The notes below the pieces were generated by a model, which saw only the letters and a list, made by a program, of their open reading frames with translations, had not been told where the DNA came from and searched no databases. A DNA stretch of 55,779 nucleotides from Rhodocyclaceae bacterium (lineage in GTDB: Bacteria; Pseudomonadota; Gammaproteobacteria; Burkholderiales; Rhodocyclaceae): NCBI GenBank assembly GCA_011391215.1, contig JAABQX010000102.1, forward strand, positions 1 through 55,779, in the 5' to 3' direction. Of the stretch, positions 28,469 to 37,028 are shown in pieces. Numbering within the stretch: the first letter of the stretch is position 1; every line of letters starts with the position of its first letter. A program made the translations under genes and the position numbers.

Positions 28469-28921
28469 CTACAGCTTGCCCAGCATGAGGATGGACATCA
28501 CCAGGCCGTAAATCGCCACCCCTTCGGCCAGCCCCATGTAGATCAGGGTGCGGCCGAACATCTCTGGCTTCTCGGCGATCACCGCAAGTGCGGCGGAACC
28601 GACCGGGCCTAGCGCGATGCCGGCGCCGATAGCCGCCACGGCGGTCGGCAGGCCGATGCCGATCAAGGCCAGCCCCTTGCCCAGAGAAATTTCCGCTGCT
28701 GCTCCCGCTACACCTGCAGCTGCCGGTTCGGCGGCGAGCACTTCCTGCACGCCCAGCAGCAGCGTACCGGCCAAGGCCAGGCCAAAGACCACAAAATTCC
28801 CCAGCACGCCGGCCTTCAGCCAGCGCGGCTCAGGCAGCTGGCGCGGTTTCAGTTCCAGCCATACCCCGATGCCGATCATGGTAGCGACAGAACAACCCAT
28901 CAATGTGATCAACCAGCTCAT
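28469..28921 (-). CDS. ntpK: V/A-type ATPase ring subunit K (c-type proteolipid)
   Basis: The rotor-ring subunit that carries the ion. Its 150 residues give four predicted membrane helices. The C-terminal hairpin is canonical: GIGLPTAVAAIGAGIALG, AEKPEMFGRTLIYMG and the ion-carrying glutamate E133 in GLAEGVAIYGLV. The N-terminal pair (1-24 and about 37-62) has no second carboxylate and little likeness to the C-terminal hairpin, so there is one ion site per four helices. That geometry, as in eukaryotic and Enterococcus rings, tends to favour pumping. Na+ versus H+ is not settled. Confidence 0.88.
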   Translation of the reverse strand: MSWLITLMGCSVATMIGIGVWLELKPRQLPEPRWLKAGVLGNFVVFGLALAGTLLLGVQEVLAAEPAAAGVAGAAAEISLGKGLALIGIGLPTAVAAIGAGIALGPVGSAALAVIAEKPEMFGRTLIYMGLAEGVAIYGLVMSILMLGKL

Positions 28922-28953
28922 TTTTTTCTCCTAGAAACGGAACGTTCAGAACT

Positions 28954-30852
28954 TCACTTTGCCCCCGCCAGCTTCAGCGGGACAAACTCCGTGCCATCGC
29001 CACTGAAGAAACGGGAAAACCCTTCGAAATACATCAGACGCAACGCCTGAATGGCGACGATGCCACCTTCCAGCACGATGATGATCACGTTGCCCAGTAC
29101 GATCGTCAGCCAATGGCCGGTAGTGCCAAGACCGTTGGCAATCGTAAACACGGCCAGGGCGAGCGCCACATGGTTGAGACTGAACGCCGCCACACGCATG
29201 AAGGACAGGGTGTTGGCGAACAGGTTGATGCCGGTTTCCAGGGTTTCGATGGCGGTCACTAGCACACGCTCACCGAAGCTAGCGCGGGTTTCCACCCACT
29301 TGAAAATGGCCACCATACTGATGCCCAGCAAGGCCATGCCCCACGCCAACTGGCTGAAATCAGCGAGTCTATACAAGTTGGCCAAGCCGATGATGCTGGC
29401 CGTGGCGCCCAGATAAAACAGCAGGCCGGCCAGGCCGGTGGAATCGAACAAGGCTGCACCGATATGTCCGGCGTTGAACTGGTTGTAGCTGTTCGCCAGC
29501 AGGGTAAAGGTGATGAAACCGATGCCGAACAGAATGGCCACGGTGAGGATGCGTGTCGGTTCATGGAGGGGCGACAGCCAGACCGGCGTGATCAGGTCTT
29601 CGTAACCAAAGACGCTGCCGTACAGCAGACCGAAGCCCATCGATGCCACGCCCGCCGCGATGCCGACCCAGGCGGCGCGTCCGAGCTTGCGATAAAGCAG
29701 AACGGCCAGAAAGAGAATCACGCCGCCGTGGCCGACATCGCCGAACATTGCGCCGAACAGCAGCAGATAGGTTAGTGCAAAGAGCAGCGAGGGGTCAAAC
29801 TCGCCATAGCGCGGAATGCCGTAGCTCTTGACGAGTGGCACGAAGGGCAGCAGCCATTGCGGATAATTGACCAGCGACGGCACTTGCCGGGCTTCGCTGG
29901 CCTGCGGGTCTTCGAGGTTGAGCCAATATTGACCATGAAAGCGCGCCTCCAGGGCCGCCTTCAATTCTTTTTTGCAGCGCCGGGGTATCCAGCCGGATAG
30001 GCTGGCGAGGGCGCCGTGGCCGCGCACGCCGGCGATCGCCGCCTCGGCCAGCGGCCGGCCGAGCGCCACGCGCAGGCGCGCCTCTTCCAGGCCGGACCGG
30101 TAGGTTCCGCGCAAGTTGTCCATCGCGGTACACTCGGCGCTGGCACGTGACTCCACGCGTTTGCGCTCTTCGAGCAGACAGCTACGCGCCGCATGCGGAT
30201 GGGCGCACAATTCCTGCGGCACCGGCAACTCGCGCCAACCCGCCTGGGCCAGAAGTCCGACCACTTCCCGGTGACGTTCGCGCGGGCCGGCGATCACGGC
30301 ATAGGCCTGGTCGCCCACGGTGTCGAACATGTACAGCAGCGAGCCGGTCATGGACAGCGCCTCGCCCATGCGCTTGACGCTGGCGGCCGGCAGGCTGCCG
30401 ATATTGACCGCCAGCAGGCCGTTGGGGCGCAGCAGTTGCGTGAGATCGACATCAAGGCGCTCCAGCTTGTTCAGGGTATCCTGCAAGGCATCCAGATGGC
30501 GCACTTCTTCCTGAATGCTGGCTTCGCTCTCATGAGCCGCCAAACAGGCGTTCCACACCTCTTTCAGCCAGGTGTTGAGTTCCTCCAGATCGCTCAGGGT
30601 GGGCGCCGCCACGCCCTGAGGAATGCTCAGCTCAGGCAGGCCGCCGCAGCGCTCGGCGAGCTTGGCAACGCGCGATTCGGCTTCCAGCCAGGCTTCCCGA
30701 TAAGCTTCGGCAGGTTTTTCCGCAAGTGCCGCCGGAGCATGCTGGGCCGGGCTGTAGATGCCGAAGCGCGCCAACTCCAGTGCCGCGTCCGGCGCTTCGG
30801 AAGCCAGCAGGAGCAGGCGGATCTTGACCAGGGGTTCGGCGCGGAACATCAC
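28954..30852 (-). CDS. ntpI: V/A-type ATPase subunit I (a-type stator)
   Basis: The membrane stator that forms the two ion half-channels against the ring. Its 632 residues have a soluble N-terminal half (about 1-330, with helical hairpins) and a membrane half with seven or more segments. The membrane half begins near LLFALTYLLLFGAMFGDVGHGG, the family motif, and ends with NTLSFMRVAAFSLNHVALA and LRLMYFEGFSRFF. The ATG overlaps the end of subunit C by 4 bases. Confidence 0.92.
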   Translation of the reverse strand: MMFRAEPLVKIRLLLLASEAPDAALELARFGIYSPAQHAPAALAEKPAEAYREAWLEAESRVAKLAERCGGLPELSIPQGVAAPTLSDLEELNTWLKEVWNACLAAHESEASIQEEVRHLDALQDTLNKLERLDVDLTQLLRPNGLLAVNIGSLPAASVKRMGEALSMTGSLLYMFDTVGDQAYAVIAGPRERHREVVGLLAQAGWRELPVPQELCAHPHAARSCLLEERKRVESRASAECTAMDNLRGTYRSGLEEARLRVALGRPLAEAAIAGVRGHGALASLSGWIPRRCKKELKAALEARFHGQYWLNLEDPQASEARQVPSLVNYPQWLLPFVPLVKSYGIPRYGEFDPSLLFALTYLLLFGAMFGDVGHGGVILFLAVLLYRKLGRAAWVGIAAGVASMGFGLLYGSVFGYEDLITPVWLSPLHEPTRILTVAILFGIGFITFTLLANSYNQFNAGHIGAALFDSTGLAGLLFYLGATASIIGLANLYRLADFSQLAWGMALLGISMVAIFKWVETRASFGERVLVTAIETLETGINLFANTLSFMRVAAFSLNHVALALAVFTIANGLGTTGHWLTIVLGNVIIIVLEGGIVAIQALRLMYFEGFSRFFSGDGTEFVPLKLAGAK

Positions 30853-31904
30853 GCATTCCCTTCGAGCGTCTGATACATGGCCAGCCGGATGTCGGCCGTC
30901 GGAAGGCTCAGCAGTCTCCCGCGCAGCACCGCACGCACTGCGCGCAGATCACGCTCGCGCAGCAGGAGGTAGGCGAACGCACGTGCGATCGCCGGGGCAC
31001 TCGAGCGCAGCACCTGCTGGGCGCTCGCGGCGGCGGCGCGTTCCATGCGCGTGAAGACCTGCGGGATTTCCGTGACCCCTTCCATCGATGCACGCAGCGG
31101 CGTAGGCAGCGCGGCGAGAATGTCTTCCAGACGAGTTTGCGCTGCCAGTTCTCGCAAGCGCATGGAACCCAGGCTGTAATGGGAGTCCACCAGCAGAAAA
31201 TAGACTTGGGAAGGTGGCAGGTTGTAGTTGAAGCGGTAACGCAGCAGCCAAACCAGGTTGATACGGTCGATGAGCCCGCCCATCAAGCACCGGAACGATA
31301 GGCCGGCTGCCGTTTCCAGCGGCCGGGCGCGTTGCGCCAAGCCTTCGTAGTAGCTGCGATCGAGTGCGGCATCGAGAATGAACGGGTCGTGGCTTTCCTC
31401 GAAGGCGCGCCTGGCCTGGCGCACAATGGCCGCATAAGGGCCGGCTTCCAGGCGCCGCAACAGTTCATTCACGTCCTCGGCGTGCGCGAGATCGTTGATG
31501 TCTACACGGCCGAAGCTGCCCATCGGCGTCAGCCGGTTCAGCAGTGCTGCCGGGCGTTCGCCGGTCATCTTGCCGCGCAGCAGGGTTTTGAGGTTGCTCA
31601 CCTCGAAACGCTCGGTCCAGTACGTCAGGAAATCCCGTTCGACGCCGGAAAGCGGGCGGATCAGTACCGTCGTTTCTTCCAGCAACTGCGCAATGATGCG
31701 TTGTTCCAGCGACCGGTTATCCAGGCTGTCGAAACCGGCGGCCAGCTGCGGCAAATCGTGTGCGCCCAGCGTAGCGCCCATTTCCTCTGCGGGTGTTTCG
31801 ATTAGCTTGTTTAAGCTCTCCGCCGGCCAGAGTCGGCTGGAGAAGAGGGTGACGCGGGTGTTCAAATAAGCGGACACGGGGTTTGGTTTTCCGGTCAGGT
31901 TCAC
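30849..31904 (-). CDS. ntpC: V/A-type ATPase subunit C (AC39/d-type)
   Basis: The adaptor socket that couples the central shaft to the ring. The 351-residue, helix-rich protein has the typical start SAYLNTRVTLFSSRLW, then DFLTYWTERFEVSNLKTLLRGK and FILDAALDRSYYEGLA. A GTG at 31904 starts the longest frame. A second GTG at 31877 would give the start SAYLNTRV, closer to relatives; neither has a strong Shine-Dalgarno. It follows the G/H-type gene by 16 bases. Confidence 0.85.
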   Translation of the reverse strand: MNLTGKPNPVSAYLNTRVTLFSSRLWPAESLNKLIETPAEEMGATLGAHDLPQLAAGFDSLDNRSLEQRIIAQLLEETTVLIRPLSGVERDFLTYWTERFEVSNLKTLLRGKMTGERPAALLNRLTPMGSFGRVDINDLAHAEDVNELLRRLEAGPYAAIVRQARRAFEESHDPFILDAALDRSYYEGLAQRARPLETAAGLSFRCLMGGLIDRINLVWLLRYRFNYNLPPSQVYFLLVDSHYSLGSMRLRELAAQTRLEDILAALPTPLRASMEGVTEIPQVFTRMERAAAASAQQVLRSSAPAIARAFAYLLLRERDLRAVRAVLRGRLLSLPTADIRLAMYQTLEGNA

Positions 31905-31920
31905 GCCTGCCGATCCAGAC

Positions 31921-32238
31921 TCAGGACGTTGGATCGAGCAGTAGATTCAATGCGGCGTTGACCGCCTCCTGTTCATGACGTGCCGCCATCTCGCGCAAAT
32001 TACGCTGGCGCTCCTCGTATTTCCGGGTCAACTCAGCCACTGCCTGCTCGGCGCGGCTTTGCGCGTCTTTCAGGTAGGGGGCACGCAACGCGGTGCGCCC
32101 GGCGGCGAATCGCGCCTCGACTTCCCGTGCGGCGGAGAGCGTTTCGTTGAGCATGCGCTCACGTTCGGTGTTTGCCGCATCGATCAGGCTCTGCGCTCGG
32201 GCTTCTGCTTCCAGAAGGCGTTTGAGATGGTCTGCCAT
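31921..32238 (-). CDS. V/A-type ATPase subunit G/H-like (peripheral stalk)
   Basis: A 105-residue, almost fully helical charged protein (LKRLLEAEARAQSLIDAANTE, AEQAVAELTRKYEERQRNLREM) with heptad-like spacing, as expected for the partner of subunit E in the peripheral stalk. It is the first gene of the operon, so its promoter should lie in 32239-32400, where I see no strong hexamer pair. Identification rests on position, length and composition more than on motifs. Confidence 0.72.
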   Translation of the reverse strand: MADHLKRLLEAEARAQSLIDAANTERERMLNETLSAAREVEARFAAGRTALRAPYLKDAQSRAEQAVAELTRKYEERQRNLREMAARHEQEAVNAALNLLLDPTS

Positions 32239-32408
32239 CTTTTGTGCCTCGACGCGTCAATAAAATGGGCTTGCCCTAGACCGCTCAGCGTATTGACGCA
32301 CTACGCCAATTGATCAGTGGATACTTATATTCGTAATTATGGTACAGATTCTCCTGTTTTGCATCCCTGTTGAATATCGACGAAAATATTTCCCGAGGAG
32401 GGATGGCG

Positions 32409-32663
32409 ATGAGTTTAGGTGGTGGCGCAAGGATGGTCTTGGCAATTCTGCTCCTGACGGGTTGCGGCAGAAGCTCGGATGCCGATATGTGGGATTGCCA
32501 GCTTGGCGTGCAAAAGGGCAACTCCGGCAGATCGGCGGCGGATGTCGCCGAACGGGCGCGCGACATCGATGCCTGCATGACCGCCAGAGGTTACCGTCTG
32601 GATACCGGCAAACCCGCGTGCCGGCAGGGCACGGTTACCTCGAACTGCTACCTGCGGAAATAA
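32409..32663 (+). CDS. small lipoprotein of unknown function
   Basis: An 84-residue product with a lipoprotein signal: hydrophobic MVLAILLLTGCG, where LTGC is the lipobox. The mature part is about 65 residues with four more cysteines (WDCQLG, IDACMTARGYRLD, PACRQG, SNCYLRK), probably two disulfides. GAGGAGG lies six bases before the ATG at 32409; an ATG two codons earlier is too close to it. It stands alone between the divergent V-ATPase operon and the convergent ubiB gene. Function unknown. Confidence 0.68.
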   Translation: MSLGGGARMVLAILLLTGCGRSSDADMWDCQLGVQKGNSGRSAADVAERARDIDACMTARGYRLDTGKPACRQGTVTSNCYLRK

Positions 32664-32686
32664 CAGCGGGGCAGACGCGCCGTGTT

Positions 32687-32710
32687 GCCGTCCCGCCAGC
32701 GCCGACTTTT
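32687..32710 (-). repeat. 24-bp dispersed element after ubiB (perfect consensus copy)
   Basis: All 24 positions match the consensus, whose two halves are AAAAGTCGGCGC and TGGCGGGACGGC. It begins at the base after the ubiB TAA stop, in sense orientation. Confidence 0.9.
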
Positions 32711-34258
32711 TTACAGCAGGATTGCCACCAGGATTGCCGCTGTCGCCAGCACCATGGCGATCTGGGCCTGCCGGCGGCTCGCTTGCGCTGCTTCGCGCAG
32801 GCGTACCAGTTCTTCATCTGCTGTTGTACGTGCGTTGGCTTGCGTCAGCGCCTGATGGACGAGGCGTGGCAGTTGTGGCAGCAGGGTCGCCCATTGCGGT
32901 GCTTCGCGCTTCAAGTGGTTGATGAAACCGCGCGGCCCGAGTTGTTCGCTCATCCAGCGTTCGAGGAAGGGCTTGGCGGTCTGCCAGAGATCGAGGTCGG
33001 GGTCGAGCTGGCGGCCGAGGCCTTCGATGTTGAGCAGGGTTTTTTGCAGTAGTACAAGCTGCGGCTGGATCTCGACATTGAAGCGGCGCGAGGTCTGGAA
33101 CAGGCGCAGTAACACCTTGCCGAAGGAGATCTCCTTCAGTGGCCGGTCGAAAATCGGTTCGCAGACGGCGCGCACGGCTGCTTCCAGTTCATCGACGCGT
33201 GTCTCGCGCGGCGCCCAGCCGGATTCGATGTGCGCTTCGGCGACGCGCTTGTAGTCACGGCGGAAGAAGGCAAGGAAGTTGATCGCCAGGTAGTTCTTGT
33301 CCGTCTCGGTGAGCGTGCCGACAATGCCGAAGTCGAGAGCGATGTAGCGGTTGAAGGTAGCCGGCGCGTTGGCGACGAGGATGTTGCCTGGGTGCATGTC
33401 GGCATGGAAGAAGCCATCACGGAACACCTGGGTGAAAAATAGTTCGACCCCGGTGCGCGAGAGCAGCTTCAAGTCGATGCCGGCTGCGCGCAAGCGATCG
33501 GTCTGGCCAATGGGAATGCCGTGCATGCGCTCCATCGTCATCACTTCGTGGGTGCAGTAGTCCCAATGCACTTCGGGCACCAGCAGCAGCGTCGAGTCGG
33601 TGAAATTGCGCCGCAGTTGCGAACAGTTGGCCGCCTCGCGCATCAGGTCGAGTTCGTCGGCGAGGTGCTTGGAAAACTCGGCGACAACCTCGCGTGGCTT
33701 GAGGCGCTTCCCATCGCTCCAGAAGCGTTCGAGCAAGCCGGCAAAGGTGTCGAGCAGCGCCAGGTCGTGGGCAATCACCGGTGCGATGCCCGGCCGCAAC
33801 ACCTTGACGGCGACTTCGTGTCCATCGGGCAGGGTGGCAAAGTGGACTTGAGCAACAGAGGCCGAGGCGACGGGTACCGGCTCGAAGCTGCCGAAAATCT
33901 GGTCGAGCGGCCGGCCAAAACTCTTCTCGATTTCGGCGATGGCCTCTTCAGAGGGGTAAGGCGGTACGCGATCCTGTAACAGCGCCAGTTCGTCGGCCAG
34001 GTCGGCGGGCAGCAGGTCGCGGCGGGTCGATAGCACCTGGCCGAATTTGACGAAGATCGGCCCGAGCGCCTCGAGCGCCTCGCGCAGCCGCTGGCCGCGC
34101 GGCGCGGTGAGATCGGCGACATTGCGCCAGAAGCAAAGCCCGTTAAGCAGCTTGAGCGGCAGGGCGAGACGGCCCTCGGGGTCGTGCTCGAGAATCAGCT
34201 GGTCGAGGCCAAACTTGAGGCCGACGCGGGTAATTTTGGCGAGACGAAAGAGGCGCAC
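32711..34258 (-). CDS. ubiB: ubiquinone biosynthesis protein kinase-like UbiB
   Basis: A membrane-anchored atypical kinase/ATPase needed for ubiquinone synthesis, probably by extracting intermediates from the membrane. The 515-residue protein has the KxGQ motif in [16 protein letters not shown] and the modified A-rich loop [12 protein letters not shown]. It also has the catalytic HADMHPGN, the metal-binding ALDFG and a C-terminal membrane segment ([16 protein letters not shown]). It is monocistronic here and separate from ubiTVU at 48-50 kb. A perfect 24-bp element abuts the stop. Confidence 0.95.
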   Translation of the reverse strand: MRLFRLAKITRVGLKFGLDQLILEHDPEGRLALPLKLLNGLCFWRNVADLTAPRGQRLREALEALGPIFVKFGQVLSTRRDLLPADLADELALLQDRVPPYPSEEAIAEIEKSFGRPLDQIFGSFEPVPVASASVAQVHFATLPDGHEVAVKVLRPGIAPVIAHDLALLDTFAGLLERFWSDGKRLKPREVVAEFSKHLADELDLMREAANCSQLRRNFTDSTLLLVPEVHWDYCTHEVMTMERMHGIPIGQTDRLRAAGIDLKLLSRTGVELFFTQVFRDGFFHADMHPGNILVANAPATFNRYIALDFGIVGTLTETDKNYLAINFLAFFRRDYKRVAEAHIESGWAPRETRVDELEAAVRAVCEPIFDRPLKEISFGKVLLRLFQTSRRFNVEIQPQLVLLQKTLLNIEGLGRQLDPDLDLWQTAKPFLERWMSEQLGPRGFINHLKREAPQWATLLPQLPRLVHQALTQANARTTADEELVRLREAAQASRRQAQIAMVLATAAILVAILL

Positions 34259-34479
34259 GGGATAGACGACGGGGAAAGTGCGCGCACTTTAGCATTGAAC
34301 CCCCGCTAATCCTGCAGCGCTTTCCGGTCTACCCGAATGCGCTGGAGGGTCGATGCGGGGTCGGTGCGGACAAGTTGCCGGAATTCGTGAATGCGTTCTC
34401 CGGCCCGAAATTGGCGATTGACTGCGTTGGCCAGAGTTCCTATCCTTTCCCATTTTTTCCGTCCCATGAGTCACTCATC

Positions 34480-35448
34480 ATGAACCGGCGTCACTTTCTT
34501 GCCCGATTCGGCTCGCTGCCGGCCCTCACCGCCGTTCCATGGCTAGCGGCCTGCGGTCCAGCGCGCCCTCTGGCCGTGGGCATCCATCCCTGGGTCGGTT
34601 ACGAAACGCTCTACCTCGCGCGCGAGTTCGGCTGGCTGCCGGCGAGCGTCGAACTCGCCGAGGGCAAGACGCTGGGCGACTCGCAGTCCGCCTTGAAGGC
34701 CGGAAAAGTCGATGCTGCCTGCCTGACGCTGGACGAAGTGCTGGTGGCGCGGGCTGCCGGCGTGCCCTTGGCCGTGGCGCTGGTCTTCGACGTCTCGGCC
34801 GGCGCCGATGTGGTGCTGGCGCGTTCGAACGTCCGCAGCCTCGCCGATCTTGCCGGCAAGCGCCTCGGCCTCGAACTGAATGCCCTCGGCGCCTTGATGC
34901 TTTCCCGCCTGCTGGCCGCCGCCGGGCTCCCCGCCACGGCGGTGACGTTGCTTGACCTGCCGCCGGACCGGCAACTGGAGGCCTGGCGCCAGGGCGAGGT
35001 TGATGCCGTGGTTACCTACGAGCCGACGGCCGCGCTGCTCTTGCGCGAGGGCGCGCGGCGCCTGTTCGACAGCCGGCAGATTCCTGACACGATCTTTGAT
35101 GTTCTGGCGTTGCGCACCGATCGGGCCCGTGACCAGAACGCCGCCGTCGAGTCGCTGGTGGCCGGCCATTTCCGCGCGCTGGGACACCTGCAGACCAACC
35201 GGCAGGACGCGATCTACCGCATTGCCGCCCGCCAGAAGATCACGCCCGAGGAAGTTCAGCTGTCGCTGGCCGGCGTCGTGCTGCCGTCGCTCGACGCGAA
35301 TCGCGGCTACCTTGGCGGCCAGGACCTGCGGCTGCCCCGGGCGGCGAAGACCCTGTCGGCGCTGATGGTCGAGCGACGCCTGCTGTCACGGGAAGATGAC
35401 CTCGCCGGCCTGCTTTCGTCGGCCTGGCTGCCGCGCGATGTCGTCTGA
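34480..35448 (+). CDS. ABC-type solute-binding lipoprotein (SsuA/NMT1-like)
   Basis: A 322-residue periplasmic binding protein. The N-terminus MNRRHFLARFGSLPALTAVPWLAACGP combines a paired arginine with a lipobox (LAAC). The mature protein shows the NMT1/SsuA pattern: GIHPWVGYETLYLAREFGW, AGKVDAACLTLDEVLVARAAG and YEPTAALLLREGARRLFDS. The ligand is unknown; relatives bind sulfonates, nitrate or pyrimidine precursors. No permease or ATPase gene is nearby. It is followed at once by a binding-protein/GGDEF fusion, so it may sense or deliver a ligand for signalling. Confidence 0.8.
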   Translation: MNRRHFLARFGSLPALTAVPWLAACGPARPLAVGIHPWVGYETLYLAREFGWLPASVELAEGKTLGDSQSALKAGKVDAACLTLDEVLVARAAGVPLAVALVFDVSAGADVVLARSNVRSLADLAGKRLGLELNALGALMLSRLLAAAGLPATAVTLLDLPPDRQLEAWRQGEVDAVVTYEPTAALLLREGARRLFDSRQIPDTIFDVLALRTDRARDQNAAVESLVAGHFRALGHLQTNRQDAIYRIAARQKITPEEVQLSLAGVVLPSLDANRGYLGGQDLRLPRAAKTLSALMVERRLLSREDDLAGLLSSAWLPRDVV

Positions 35449-35452
35449 GCGG

Positions 35453-37009
35453 ATGATGCGCGCCACCACCCTGATCCTTTGGCTGTGCGCCGCCGCGACC
35501 CAGGTCTGGGCGGTGGAGCCGCTCCGCCTCGGCGTGCTGGCGATTCGACCCCAGCCGTTGGCCATGGCGCAGTGGCAGCCCCTGGCCAATTATCTCGCGG
35601 CCTCGCTCGGGCGCCCGGTCGAGCTGGCGGTCCATGCCTTGGCGGAACTCGATGCGGCCATCGCGCAAAACCGGGTCGATGTGCTCCTCACCAATCCCGT
35701 TCACTATGTTCGCCTCCAGCACCAGAACGGTCTCGCCGGCCCGCTGGTAACCCTCGTCAACAAGGAGTCCGGGCACGAACTCCAAGCCTTCGGCGGCGTC
35801 ATCTTCACCCGTGCCGACGCGGCCGCCATCAATACCCTGAAGGACCTGGTCAACAAGCGTGTCGCAGCCATCGGCAACGACGACGCCTTCGGCGGCTACC
35901 AGATGCAGGCGCTGGAAATGGTCGAGGCCGGCCTGGCGCCGCCGCAGGGCGACCGCTTGCTCGTCACTGGCAAGGCGCATGACCAGGTCGTCGAGACGGT
36001 GCTGGCGGGGCGGGCCGATGCGGGTTTCGTCCGCAGCGGGGTGATCGAGGCGATGATGCGCGAGGGCCGGCTCGACGCGGAACGCATCAAGATCATCAAT
36101 CGCCAGAAGCTGCAGGCCTTCCCCTACGTCAGTTCGACCCGTCTTTACCCGGAGTGGCCGCTGGCAGTCATGCCGCATGTGAACGATCGCCTGGCTCGTC
36201 GCCTGACGATCGCACTGTTGTCCCTTTCGACTAACGGCGCCCCCGCACGTGCGGGCCTGCCGGGCTTCGCCAATCCCGCCAGCTATGCCGCCGTCGAGAA
36301 CCTGATGCGGCGCCTGCGGCAGCCGCCTTTCGATGCCGTGCCAGAATTCACCCTGACCGATCTCTGGGCGAAATACGCCCTGTGGATCACCGCGCTGGTG
36401 GTCCTGTTGCAGTTGCTGGCGCTGGCCGGGGTCGGCCTCGCCTGGCAGAACCGCCGGGTGCGCCAGGCGCGCGCGCGGTTGGAGCACATCGCCCACCACG
36501 ATACCCTCACCACCTTGCCGAACCGCCTGCTGCTCGGCGACCGCCTGCACCAGGCCATGGCGCAGATGCAGCGGCGCGGCCAGTCGCTCGCTGTGGTCTA
36601 TCTCGATCTCGACGGCTTCAAGGAAATCAACGACCACCATGGTCATGACGTCGGCGATGAGCTGCTGATCGCCGTGGCCCAGCGCCTGAAAGCGGCGTTG
36701 CGCGAAGGCGACTCGCTGGCGCGCATCGGCGGCGACGAATTCGTTGCGGTCTTGGTTGACCTCGAGCAGGCGGAAGACTGCGCGCCGGTGCTGGACCGCC
36801 TGCTGCTGGCAGCCTCCGATCCGGTCACGGCGGGGAGCGGGCAGGTGCTGCAGGTGTCGGCCAGCATCGGCGTGACCTTCTATCCGCAGGACGACGTCGA
36901 TGCCGACAAGCTGATGCGCCACGCCGACCATGCGATGTACCTTGCCAAGCAGTCGGGCAGGAATCGCTACCGCTTTTTTGACGCGGCGGAGGCTGTCGCT
37001 GCGGCGTAG
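35453..37009 (+). CDS. diguanylate cyclase with a PhnD-like periplasmic sensor domain
   Basis: A 518-residue inner-membrane protein that should make cyclic di-GMP in response to a bound solute. It has a signal peptide (RATTLILWLCAAATQVWA) and a PhnD-type phosphonate/phosphate-binding-like domain (about 22-310, with VDVLLTNPVHYVRL and FGGVIFTRADAAAINTLKDL). One membrane segment (about 325-350) and a GGDEF domain follow, with intact GGDEF near 426 and an RxxD inhibitory site (REGD) five residues before it. Start at 35453; upstream in-frame ATGs overlap the previous gene. It is probably co-transcribed with the preceding binding protein. Confidence 0.85.
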   Translation: MMRATTLILWLCAAATQVWAVEPLRLGVLAIRPQPLAMAQWQPLANYLAASLGRPVELAVHALAELDAAIAQNRVDVLLTNPVHYVRLQHQNGLAGPLVTLVNKESGHELQAFGGVIFTRADAAAINTLKDLVNKRVAAIGNDDAFGGYQMQALEMVEAGLAPPQGDRLLVTGKAHDQVVETVLAGRADAGFVRSGVIEAMMREGRLDAERIKIINRQKLQAFPYVSSTRLYPEWPLAVMPHVNDRLARRLTIALLSLSTNGAPARAGLPGFANPASYAAVENLMRRLRQPPFDAVPEFTLTDLWAKYALWITALVVLLQLLALAGVGLAWQNRRVRQARARLEHIAHHDTLTTLPNRLLLGDRLHQAMAQMQRRGQSLAVVYLDLDGFKEINDHHGHDVGDELLIAVAQRLKAALREGDSLARIGGDEFVAVLVDLEQAEDCAPVLDRLLLAASDPVTAGSGQVLQVSASIGVTFYPQDDVDADKLMRHADHAMYLAKQSGRNRYRFFDAAEAVAAA

Positions 37010-37028
37010 CTTGATCGCTACACAGCCA

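Noticed and set aside
34375-34479. N-terminal extension of the solute-binding lipoprotein
   Set aside because: The lipoprotein signal begins at the internal ATG at 34480, and the extension has no export features.
35240-36931. Very long antisense frame (563 codons) opposite the binding-protein and GGDEF genes
   Set aside because: It is a high-GC shadow of two well-identified genes, with no recognisable domain.
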